Shown here: in pieces, positions 1-5,435 of the stretch
Layout of the letters: each line of letters starts with the position of its first letter
Numbering within the stretch: the stretch's first letter is position 1
From: Streptosporangiaceae bacterium
GTDB taxonomy: Bacteria > Actinomycetota > Actinomycetes > Streptosporangiales > Streptosporangiaceae
Direction: 5' to 3'
NCBI GenBank assembly: GCA_030045175.1
Contig: JASIBM010000474.1
Span: 1-7,433 of the forward strand
DNA length: 7,433 nt
Position numbers and translations under genes: made by a program
Notes under the pieces: generated by a model
Seen by the model: only the letters and a program-made list of their open reading frames with translations
Told to the model about the DNA's origin: nothing
Databases searched by the model: none

Positions 1-108
1 TTATCGCAGGCTGGCGGGATCCTTGATGCGGTACCGAATGGTCAATACGCGCGGCGACATCCGCCGCTCATCGAAGGCGATGGCGATAAATATTCGGCGG
101 TCCGGCAT
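1..108 (-). CDS. Short hypothetical ORF (35 residues), possibly the remnant of a longer gene
   Basis: On the minus strand an ATG at 106-108 opens a 35-codon frame that ends in TAA at bases 1-3. The frame stays open upstream to 249 but has no other good start codon, and no clear RBS precedes the ATG. The peptide has two beta-strand-like stretches (RIFIAIAFDE and RVLTIRYRI), as in the C-terminal half of small toxin-like folds, but I cannot assign it to a family. It may be the surviving 3' end of a decayed gene or chance. The evidence is limited to residue composition and the uninterrupted frame. Confidence 0.22.
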   Translation of the reverse strand: MPDRRIFIAIAFDERRMSPRVLTIRYRIKDPASLR

Positions 109-360
109 TGTATCGACGCGGGATCCGTATCCAGCATGTTGAACCCCGTGATGGGTGAGCCTGCGGGCCGGCGCTGGAGGCTCCTGCCGGCAGCTGGGGA
201 TGCCGCGGGTATCGATGACGCTGGCGTGGCGGTCCGGTGCCAGGGCCTAGTCTTCGTAGCCGTCGGCCAGCAGCCGCAGGTGCCCTTTGCGCGGAGGCGG
301 GCCAGGGCGGGCACACGGCAAGGTGCTCTGACCTGGGCCGCTCTTAGCATGGAAGTCATG

Positions 361-1086
361 ATGGTCCATGAGATGGTCGTGGCCGAGCGCCGTCATATGG
401 CGGACCTGTTTGCCGGCCTGACCAGCGAGCAGCTGACCAGGCAGAGCCTTTGTGACGCGTGGACGGTGCATGAGGTAGCCGCGCATCTGGCCACGTACCT
501 GCGTTTCGGGCAGCTCAAGATCCTCGCGTGCATGCTCGCCTGCGCCGGTGACTTCGCTCCGGGGAACCAGCGGCTCGCCCGGTGGTACGCTCGCCGTCCC
601 ACGTCCGATCTCGTCGGGCTGCTCCGCCGGAACGCGGAATCTAGGACCACCCCGCCACGATCGGGATATGACCCGGTGCTGGCCGACCTGGTCCTGCACG
701 ATCTGGACGTCAGGATCCCGCTCGGGATTGCCCGGGATATCCCCGAAGAGCGGCTTGCGGTGACGTTCAACCTGCTGGCGAATGTGCTCTCGCCTGGTTT
801 CGCCATCGGCACCAGGCTGCGCGACCTGCGTTTCGAGGCCACGGACACCGGATGGACTGCTGGCGCGGGGCCCGTGGTCCGCGGTCCCGCCGAGGCCGTG
901 GTGATGGCCATGAGCGGGCGGCATGCCGCCTGGGCCGACCTGGACGGGGACGGGGTCGGGCTGCTGCGGCGCCGGATCAGTCAGGAGACGGTGATCCCGG
1001 TACCGGAGCGGCTCAAGGCGATGGCCACGACCGTGCTGCATCCACCTGACCGCCGCTCTCGTGACGCCACGGCCCCGAAACTGTGA
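361..1086 (+). CDS. Maleylpyruvate isomerase N-terminal / mycothiol-dependent metalloenzyme family protein
   Basis: This is a 241-residue protein of the DinB-like superfamily that includes mycothiol-dependent maleylpyruvate isomerase. The N-terminal helical region has the family signature around residues 20-45 (an LTSEQL stretch, then SLCDAWTVHEVAAHLA with H42). Residues 107-122 hold the second signature (LADLVLHDLD, then PLG). H42, D109 and H113 fit a divalent-metal triad; characterised isomerases have Glu where D109 stands. The C-terminal third (AATDTGW-like stretch near 160, GRHAAW near 186, DGDGV near 195) matches the small alpha/beta domain of the family. The substrate is unknown; relatives transfer or isomerise using mycothiol, consistent with an actinomycete. 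The start is chosen because GGAAG at 351-355 sits five bases upstream. In-frame ATGs at 349 and 358 are alternatives, and an upstream extension to 136 lacks family similarity. It stands alone. Confidence 0.85.
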   Translation: MVHEMVVAERRHMADLFAGLTSEQLTRQSLCDAWTVHEVAAHLATYLRFGQLKILACMLACAGDFAPGNQRLARWYARRPTSDLVGLLRRNAESRTTPPRSGYDPVLADLVLHDLDVRIPLGIARDIPEERLAVTFNLLANVLSPGFAIGTRLRDLRFEATDTGWTAGAGPVVRGPAEAVVMAMSGRHAAWADLDGDGVGLLRRRISQETVIPVPERLKAMATTVLHPPDRRSRDATAPKL

Positions 1087-1125
1087 CCCAGGCCTCAGCC
1101 ACAAGCGGTGACTCAGCTCTCAGCC
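1084..1125. repeat. Imperfect 17-base direct repeat after the isomerase-family gene
   Basis: TGACCCAGGCCTCAGCC at 1084-1100 (its first three bases are the stop codon) and TGACTCAGCTCTCAGCC at 1109-1125 match at 14 of 17 positions and are offset by 25 bases. There is no dyad strong enough to call a terminator. Either a small local duplication or chance would explain it. Confidence 0.35.
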
Positions 1126-1136
1126 GGGGTCTAAGG

Positions 1137-1152
1137 GCCTGCGCACAGTGCG
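1137..1152. promoter_or_regulatory. Operator-like repeat, distal copy
   Basis: GCCTGCGCACAGTGCG occurs here and again, identically, at 1258-1273. Within this copy GCGCAC and GTGCGC (1141-1153) form a perfect six-base inverted repeat around a single A, the shape of a site for a dimeric regulator. It is 162 bases upstream of the 92-residue ORF. That it binds a protein is an inference from symmetry and repetition. Confidence 0.4.
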
Positions 1153-1257
1153 CGGCGCAAGTCCCTGCCCGCCGGGGGATCGGGCCTGATTCACCTGCCG
1201 CGCCGGATTGAGCATTCTAGGAACGTTATCCGCTGGTCTTTCATCCTCCGTCGCAGC

Positions 1258-1282
1258 GCCTGCGCACAGTGCGGTTTAGTAT
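1258..1282 (+). promoter_or_regulatory. Operator-like repeat, proximal copy, with candidate -10 element
   Basis: The second identical copy of GCCTGCGCACAGTGCG is at 1258-1273; here the dyad is CGCAC/GTGCG around one A. TAGTAT at 1277-1282 fits the actinobacterial -10 pattern TANNNT and lies 32 bases before the ATG at 1315. No recognisable -35 hexamer is present, which is common in actinomycetes. A regulator bound at 1262-1273 would cover the spacer and -35 region, so repression is the simplest model. The second copy 121 bases upstream could allow looping or cooperative binding. Confidence 0.4.
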
Positions 1283-1300
1283 CGGTGCCAGGCAGGTTCG

Positions 1301-1306
1301 GGAAGG
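1301..1306 (+). promoter_or_regulatory. Ribosome binding site deciding the start of the 92-residue ORF
   Basis: GGAAGG ends eight bases before the ATG at 1315, which favours that start over an in-frame ATG at 1285 that has no purine-rich leader. Confidence 0.6.
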
Positions 1307-1314
1307 TGATAGTC

Positions 1315-1593
1315 ATGGGCTTTCTCACCCGGCTCTTGCCGCGCAGCGTCCGGCGGGCTATGCATCCGGGCCGGGCGGGCGAGCGCGCAGTCACTCCGAA
1401 GGTAGTCAAGAAGGCGCGCCGGGCGTTTCATCCCATTGGCCGTGCGAAGGGCTCGGCCAGGCGATCCATGGCAACGTCGCTTCGCTCTGGACGGAAGAAG
1501 CGCAAGGCTCCCGTTACCCCGGTCTACATGCACGGCAAGTGCCCGGTCCGGCACCGGACTGCTGAGGCTGCCGCTCGCTGCCGGAACCGGTAA
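1315..1593 (+). CDS. Very basic small protein with a C-terminal Cys/His motif
   Basis: This 92-residue protein has 19 Arg and 8 Lys against two Glu and no Asp. The N-terminal half has three similar basic segments (LLPRSVRRAMHP at 7-18, TPKVVKKARRAFHP at 27-40 and GSARRSMATSLRSGRKKRK at 46-64). The last 20 residues contain CPVRHRTAEAAARC, with C76, H80 and C89. The end resembles small uncharacterised actinomycete proteins that finish with a Cys-Pro-Val-x-His-Arg motif, though I cannot name a family. Its charge suggests binding to nucleic acid or an anionic surface. One Cys/His set is too few for a complete zinc site unless it dimerises. A good RBS precedes the ATG, and the repeats at 1137 and 1258 suggest a regulated promoter. 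It is not a ribosomal protein I recognise. Confidence 0.6.
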   Translation: MGFLTRLLPRSVRRAMHPGRAGERAVTPKVVKKARRAFHPIGRAKGSARRSMATSLRSGRKKRKAPVTPVYMHGKCPVRHRTAEAAARCRNR

Positions 1594-1600
1594 GACGCGG

Positions 1601-1837
1601 GTGCTCGCGCCAGGGGTGGCGCACCAGCACGGCACGCCGGCAGGCGAAGACGGCGTGCTCGTGGCGGCCAGCGAAACCCCTATGGACGAGGGCATGACCT
1701 TCGCCCTCATCGACGCGGGCGGCGGCGAGCAGGTCCTGTGCCGGGACGCAGCACACCGTGACGCGCTGTCGCCCTGTGGGCCAGCGACGAAGCCGGCCAG
1801 AGAGCCGATGTTCGGGCAGGTAATGTCGTGGTGGTGA
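1601..1837 (+). CDS. Doubtful small ORF overlapping the methyltransferase start
   Basis: This frame stays open from the end of the basic protein to TGA at 1835-1837 and ends in Trp-Trp. Third positions are mostly G or C, as expected for coding DNA here. The start is uncertain: GTG at 1601 or 1655, or ATG at 1682 (giving a 51-residue product), none with a convincing RBS. The central part (MTFALIDAGGGEQVLC) looks like a beta-strand hairpin, but no family is recognised. The last ten bases overlap the GTG run that starts the methyltransferase, an arrangement that would allow translational coupling. In high-GC DNA such frames often arise by chance, so confidence is low. Confidence 0.28.
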   Translation: MLAPGVAHQHGTPAGEDGVLVAASETPMDEGMTFALIDAGGGEQVLCRDAAHRDALSPCGPATKPAREPMFGQVMSWW

Positions 1838-2697
1838 GGCCGCGAGATCCACAGCGCCAGGACGCGCCGGCCGACGGCACCTTCGGTGATGGTCAGATGG
1901 GCTGGCTTGGCGGGCTGGGAAACGTGCGCAACGTAGTCCGGCAAGAGATGATCTCCCGCCAGCTCGGCAAGCACTTGCCGGCACCTCCCGCGCGGGTCCT
2001 CGACGTTGGCGCCGGGCAGGGAACGCAGTCCATCCGGCTGGCCCGCGCGGGCTATCAGGTGCTCGCCGTCGAGCCCGATCCGACCATGCGCGGTGTCTTC
2101 CTGGCCGGGCTAAGCGCCCAGCCGGCAGGGCTCCAGCACCGCGTCACATTGCGCCAGGGTTCGGTCGGCAGCCTCGGCGCCGTGACGGGGGGCGAGGTTT
2201 ACGACGTGGTGCTGTTGCTGGGTGTGCTGATGTACCTGCAGGCGAGCGAGCCGGTCATTGCCGAGCTGGCGGCCCATGTCGCGCCGGGCGGGTTTCTCGC
2301 GCTGGCAGCGCGCACTGCCACGTCCGCGCTGTGGCGCCCTGCGGCGCGCCAGGACTGGCAGGCCGTGCTCGAGGCATTCGGCGAACAGGAACTCGCCCTC
2401 GCCGAAGGGCGTGACATGCAATACGTGAACGAAATCGGCGCACCAGCTCGTGCCGACGACCTCGGCGCGCTCACCAACGCCGCGGCCAGGCACGGGCTGG
2501 TGCTGGAGAACTGGTACGGCGTGCGGATCGCCGTGGATCCAGGGGAACTCGACCCGGCACCGCCGTCTGATCCTCTTGAGCTGGCCGCGCTCCTGGACGC
2601 CGAGGAGCGCCTGGGCAGCACCGACCCGTACCGACATTTGGGCCAGCTCGCGCACCTGATCCTGCGCAGGTACCAGACAGTCCCGGCAGGCACCTGA
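1828..2697 (+). CDS. Class I SAM-dependent methyltransferase, CmoM/SmtA-like
   Basis: This 289-residue protein has a Rossmann-fold methyltransferase domain. Motif I is VLDVGAGQGTQ at 57-67, the acidic residue ending strand 2 is E82, motif II is around 125-137 (YDVVLLLGVLMYL), and the late motif APGGFLALAAR is at 152-161. The segment before motif I (GLGNVRNVVRQE, 29-40) and the tail (LLDAEERL, DPYRHLG, LILR; 255-280) parallel the ends of E. coli CmoM, which methylates 5-carboxymethoxyuridine in tRNA. The substrate here may differ, because the similarity was judged by eye. The start is GTG 1828 (or 1831/1834), with a weak GGCAGG about eight bases upstream. The next in-frame start, ATG 1897, would cut into the conserved region. 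It is followed by the hairpins at 2795-2858. Confidence 0.85.
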   Translation: MVVRPRDPQRQDAPADGTFGDGQMGWLGGLGNVRNVVRQEMISRQLGKHLPAPPARVLDVGAGQGTQSIRLARAGYQVLAVEPDPTMRGVFLAGLSAQPAGLQHRVTLRQGSVGSLGAVTGGEVYDVVLLLGVLMYLQASEPVIAELAAHVAPGGFLALAARTATSALWRPAARQDWQAVLEAFGEQELALAEGRDMQYVNEIGAPARADDLGALTNAAARHGLVLENWYGVRIAVDPGELDPAPPSDPLELAALLDAEERLGSTDPYRHLGQLAHLILRRYQTVPAGT

Positions 2698-2794
2698 GAG
2701 TCCGCTCATGCCGCGATGAAGGCACGGCGCCTCCGAAGCATGAACCAGAACTGGCTGCTCTGCGCGCGGAGGACAGTCCATGCGGCGCGATCAT

Positions 2795-2858
2795 GAGTCG
2801 CGCAGAGTCAGCGCTCGGAAGCAGCCTCTCTTCGCTGACTGCCTTTTGTCAGCGACTC
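2795..2858. terminator. Nested hairpin between convergent genes, possible bidirectional terminator
   Basis: GAGTCGC (2795-2801) pairs with GCGACTC (2852-2858). Inside it AGTCAGCG (2806-2813) pairs with CGCTGACT (2833-2840). The same central strand can instead pair downstream: TCGCTGAC (2832-2839) with GTCAGCGA (2848-2855), loop TGCCTTTT. No T tract follows either structure, so this would not be a classic intrinsic terminator, but the site lies between the 3' ends of two convergent genes (stops at 2697 and 2893). Confidence 0.45.
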
Positions 2859-2892
2859 GGAGTAACTGTTAACACGGTCGCAGGCAACTTGG

Positions 2893-3366
2893 TCATCTGG
2901 TCGAGGCTGCATCCTGCAGCTCGGTGACTACCGCGTCGACCTCGCTGCGCGCGTCCTCAAGTCTGGACCTGACCTGCTCTACTGCCTCGGGCTTCCAGTC
3001 CATCAAGGGCACGTTCGCCACTTCGCTGCAGACCGGCAGGGCCCGCCCGACTCCCGTGAGGGCGATCCACAGATCGTGCTGCGCACGCTGAAGCTCGGCT
3101 ACTGGTGATTCCTCTTTGTTAATCAGGGCCTGATACAACTTGTGGACCGCAGCGACGACCACGCCGAGCTGGCGCAGCTGCCTATCACGCTCGTCCGCAG
3201 CCCGGATGGCCTTGAGCGTCTCAATGGTCTGCTGTCCGCTCTGGACCGTGTCCCCCGCGAGCCGGGTCGCCTCGGCGCTCGACCTGGCGGCCTGCCAGGC
3301 GAACCATACCGTTGCCAGCGCTGCCAGCACGAGCACGAGGCTCACCGTGACGTTGAACGCATTCAT
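2893..3366 (-). CDS. Single-pass membrane protein with a helical domain, unknown function
   Basis: The product has 157 residues. Residues 5-25 form one hydrophobic membrane segment (LVLVLAALATVWFAW) followed by Arg-containing sequence, which suggests that the C-terminal part is cytoplasmic. The remainder is almost entirely helical: an amphipathic, charged stretch at about 28-75 (SAEATRLAGDT, then IRAADERDRQLRQLG) and a closing helix at about 125-157 (VEQVRSRLEDARSEVDAVV). A single Cys at about 112 lies in the linker. AGGTGAT on the coding strand ends five bases before the ATG (minus-strand start at 3366). The gene is transcribed away from the propeller gene and towards the methyltransferase. 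I recognise no catalytic motif. The form suits a scaffold or sensor subunit, but that is inference. Confidence 0.65.
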   Translation of the reverse strand: MNAFNVTVSLVLVLAALATVWFAWQAARSSAEATRLAGDTVQSGQQTIETLKAIRAADERDRQLRQLGVVVAAVHKLYQALINKEESPVAELQRAQHDLWIALTGVGRALPVCSEVANVPLMDWKPEAVEQVRSRLEDARSEVDAVVTELQDAASTR

Positions 3367-3810
3367 GCCTGATCACCTGTCCCGCGATTCGGAGACGACG
3401 ACAACTACCGGCTGTGAACGGGCGCGATCGCTGACGTGATGTTAGGCCCCATCGGGCCGGCGGGCCACCGTGCTGCCGACCGGGCCCGGCGGCATCGCCG
3501 GAGCAGCCCGGTAAGACTGGCCCGGTCCGCTGGGGGTTCCCGCTTTGCCGGGTCGCCGCCGCCTGGCAGGCTGCGGCGCGTCAGCCGACCCCTGCGGCCC
3601 GCCACGCTGAGTGAATGCGACACGTCGCTGGTCAAAGCGCGACGAGGGCTCGATCTGGGCACTTGAAATCGCTCAGGCCCATGACTGTGCGAGGGTACAT
3701 AACGGTTATTCGGAACCGACTAAACGCGAATAGCTGCTACTTTAACAGGAAAGCTCGTTCGGCAGGAGCAGCGCCGACGATATGGCCGCAGTTTCACCGA
3801 TTACTGAATG

Positions 3811-3828
3811 TGATCGCAGGCGCGATCA
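3811..3828. promoter_or_regulatory. Inverted repeat upstream of the propeller gene
   Basis: TGATCGCAGGCGCGATCA consists of perfect seven-base arms around an AGGC loop, about 100 bases before the propeller gene start. It could be a protein-binding dyad or, if transcription starts near 3750, an RNA hairpin in the leader. The sequence alone does not decide between these. Confidence 0.4.
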
Positions 3829-3832
3829 GCCG

Positions 3833-3860
3833 CGCAGCGGTTGAGTAGCTCAACTCTGCG
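3833..3860. promoter_or_regulatory. Second inverted repeat in the propeller gene leader
   Basis: GTTGAG (3840-3845) and CTCAAC (3849-3854) are separated by TAG. Outer arms CGCAG (3833-3837) and CTGCG (3856-3860) extend the structure across a small internal loop, giving 11 pairs in all. It begins four bases after the first inverted repeat. No T tract follows, so it does not look like an intrinsic terminator. Confidence 0.4.
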
Positions 3861-3913
3861 GCGGGGAGGTGCCGCGTGCCAGGCTCGGGGTGGCAAGGCT
3901 CGCAGGCGATCTG

Positions 3914-3921
3914 AAGGGAGG
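3914..3921 (+). promoter_or_regulatory. Strong ribosome binding site fixing the propeller gene start
   Basis: AAGGGAGG lies seven bases before the ATG at 3929. It favours that start over the in-frame ATG at 3869, which would place 20 non-hydrophobic residues ahead of an otherwise standard signal peptide. Confidence 0.8.
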
Positions 3922-3928
3922 TCGCGGC

Positions 3929-5035
3929 ATGCGCTCATGGCGACTTACCCTGCGATGTGCCGGAGCCCTGGCCGGTGTGTTGCTCATCGGGACGACGGCT
4001 GGGACCGCGGCGCCGGCCCGGGCACCCCAGGGCCGGCGCGGCCCGGCTGGGCCGACCTCATCCCTGTCCGTTCCGGGCAGCCTGACTAGCGTGGCGGCCG
4101 TGTCCGCGCGCGTGGCCTGGGCCGCGGGCTACGCCCTGGCCACGGGCGTCAGCAGCAAGCCGGTTATCGCCGCCTGGAACGGCACCGGGTGGAATCAGGT
4201 GCCGGTGCCGGGCATCAAGTCCGCGTTCTTGACGAGCGTGGCCGCCACGTCCGCCCGCGATGCCTGGGCGGTCGGGACCAGGGACGTCTTGGAAGGGCCG
4301 CCCGTCATCGTGCACTGGAACGGCCACGGCTGGACGCAAGTACCCAGCCACGCCCGAGGCGGGGCCGCCCAGCTGTTCGGCGTGGCAGCTGCCTCGACCC
4401 GCAGCGCCTGGGCGGTTGGCCAGGCCTCTGGCAACAATCCGCTGATCCTGCGCTGGAACGGCCGGGCATGGAAGCAGGCCCCCGTCCCGTCCCTCGCCGA
4501 CGGCGCCTCCTTGCAGGCCGTGACCGCCACCTCGGCCCGCAGGGCCTGGGCAGTCGGTGCCACCGTGACCGGCGTCCCGGTGATCTTCAGCTGGAACGGC
4601 CGGGCGTGGAAGCATGTGCCCAGCCCCAACCCCAGCCCCATCGAGGGCACCAGCCTGCTCGGCGTGACTGCCCTGTCGGCGGGCAACGCCTGGGCGGTTG
4701 GCGGCTACCTCCTGCGCTCACAGGACAAACGCCTGATCCTGCACTGGAACGGCACCTCGTGGCACCAGGTCCCCAGCCCCGGCAGCGGGATCCTCACGAG
4801 CGTGACCGCTGCCTCGGCCCGCAGCGCCTGGGCAGTCGGCTACAGCGGGAACGCCAGCCCCCGGCCAGTGATCATGCACTGGAACGGCACCGCCTGGACG
4901 AACGTTCCTGCCCCGCCCGGCGGCAGCACCCTTCTCGGCGTGGCCGCTACTTCCGCCCGGAACGCCTGGGCGGTCGGCGATACCCCGGCATCCACGACGC
5001 TGATCATCCGCTGGAACGGCTCCGCCTGGAAGTAA
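3929..5035 (+). CDS. Secreted seven-repeat protein, predicted beta-propeller
   Basis: This 368-residue exported protein starts with a signal peptide: Arg residues at 2, 5 and 9, a hydrophobic core at 10-24, and likely cleavage after A28 or A32. A Pro/Arg-rich linker follows to about 43. Seven repeats of about 46-49 residues begin near 51, 100, 148, 194, 242, 288 and 334. Each carries a WA(V/A)G motif (64, 113, 161, 207, 255, 301, 347) and a WNG motif (83, 130, 176, 222, 273, 318, 362), with a V/A-P-x-P strand between blades. The last repeat stops right after WNGSAWK, and residues 43-50 (TSSLSVPG) could supply the missing strand, closing a seven-bladed ring. No catalytic residues or lipobox are visible. 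Extracellular binding is the likely role, but the ligand is unknown. It is probably monocistronic. Confidence 0.8.
   Translation: MRSWRLTLRCAGALAGVLLIGTTAGTAAPARAPQGRRGPAGPTSSLSVPGSLTSVAAVSARVAWAAGYALATGVSSKPVIAAWNGTGWNQVPVPGIKSAFLTSVAATSARDAWAVGTRDVLEGPPVIVHWNGHGWTQVPSHARGGAAQLFGVAAASTRSAWAVGQASGNNPLILRWNGRAWKQAPVPSLADGASLQAVTATSARRAWAVGATVTGVPVIFSWNGRAWKHVPSPNPSPIEGTSLLGVTALSAGNAWAVGGYLLRSQDKRLILHWNGTSWHQVPSPGSGILTSVTAASARSAWAVGYSGNASPRPVIMHWNGTAWTNVPAPPGGSTLLGVAATSARNAWAVGDTPASTTLIIRWNGSAWK
4079..5032 (+). repeat. Seven tandem coding repeats of about 140-150 bases
   Basis: The seven propeller units repeat at the DNA level as well, with near-identical segments coding for Ala-Trp-Ala-Val-Gly and Trp-Asn-Gly. 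The repetition keeps other frames open over long distances, which explains the large overlapping open frames here. Unit length varies slightly through the loops, so the repeats are old or under selection for structure, not freshly duplicated. Confidence 0.75.
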
Positions 5036-5131
5036 CCCCTGCCGGCCGACCAGAACGCCAGGGCAAGGTCAGCAAGGCGCTCTGCCCGCAAGGCCAGGGT
5101 GCCGCCAGCTCGGGATCGGCCCGTACAGAAC

Positions 5132-5151
5132 AACACCCTCCCCAGGGTGTT
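5132..5151. terminator. Perfect hairpin downstream of the propeller gene
   Basis: AACACCCT and AGGGTGTT form an eight-base stem with a CCCC loop, starting 97 bases after the propeller stop codon. There is no T tract, so it may be a terminator of the T-less kind common in high-GC actinomycetes, an mRNA 3'-end stabiliser, or an operator. Position favours the first two. Confidence 0.5.
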
Positions 5152-5407
5152 CACCCAGTCACCGGATCGCCCGCCGTGTTACTTGCTCATGGCGCGGCAG
5201 GAAGCCGGGGCAGTGGCGCGTCGGCTCGAGGCAGATCATTGACGGGAGGACCGGCATTGATCTTCATCTGCGACAAGCTGGCGGCTCGGAATAGCAGATG
5301 AACGCCGAGGCGCGCTTGTTACGGGTACTGAGCATGCGCATGGGCGGGCCGACGGAGGCGGACAGCTCGGTCGGCGCATCGGTTTAACCCCGAAGATTCA
5401 CCAACGG

Positions 5408-5435
5408 CTCACATATGGCTGAGCGTAGGTATATT
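5408..5435 (+). promoter_or_regulatory. Sigma70-type promoter candidate for the split membrane gene
   Basis: CTCACA (5408-5413, four of six matches to TTGACA) and TATATT (5430-5435, five of six to TATAAT) are separated by 16 bases. Transcription would start near 5442, giving a leader of about 50 bases. GCTCA (5407-5411) and TGAGC (5420-5424) form a short dyad over the -35 region that could hold a regulator. Confidence 0.45.

Larger units (their letters stand above)
3367..3928. other. Intergenic region between divergent genes
   Basis: No convincing gene lies in these 562 bases. Open frames of about 76 codons occur on both strands, but they have no RBS, have Arg/Pro-rich or atypical composition, and match nothing recognised. 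The stretch 3690-3830 is noticeably richer in A and T than its surroundings, as expected for a promoter zone. TACTTT at 3738-3743 fits a -10 element for the propeller gene, though without a clear -35. A GGCCC/GGGCC dyad (3445-3458) and a CGGTT/AACCG dyad (3703-3718) are weak. Two stronger inverted repeats at 3811-3860 are listed separately. The minus-strand gene at 3366 must also be promoted from here. Confidence 0.5.

Noticed and set aside
345..350. TAGCAT as a -10 element giving a leaderless isomerase-family transcript
   Set aside because: It fits TANNNT, but no -35 is present and such hexamers are common by chance; GGAAG provides an RBS alternative.
247..1104. Minus-strand open frame of 285 codons opposite the isomerase-family gene
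   Set aside because: It mirrors a well-supported gene with recognised family motifs; the translation is rich in Arg, Pro, Gly and His without domain character.
1137..1273. Attachment sites of a small mobile element bounded by the 16-base repeats
   Set aside because: Only 105 bases lie between the copies, with no gene or integrase; the internal dyad fits a regulator site better.
1276..1974. Minus-strand frame opposite the basic protein and methyltransferase start
   Set aside because: It overlaps two better frames, has low-complexity Ser/Pro/Ala composition and no RBS.
2110..2781. Minus-strand frame opposite the methyltransferase
   Set aside because: It is the antisense of conserved methyltransferase motifs and has no protein-like features.
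2793..2927. 44-codon plus-strand frame in the convergent gap, from ATG 2793
   Set aside because: Its composition is plausible, but it has no RBS at a usable distance, mediocre third-position bias, and overlaps both the hairpin and the end of the opposing gene.
3615..3848. 77-codon plus-strand frame before the propeller gene
   Set aside because: It has no RBS, codon use unlike the neighbours, and spans the promoter-like AT-richer stretch and both inverted repeats.
4189..5301. Long plus-strand frame of 370 codons over the propeller gene
   Set aside because: It is kept open by the repeated high-GC units of the propeller gene and is Arg/Pro/Gly-rich, with no start signal or recognisable fold.
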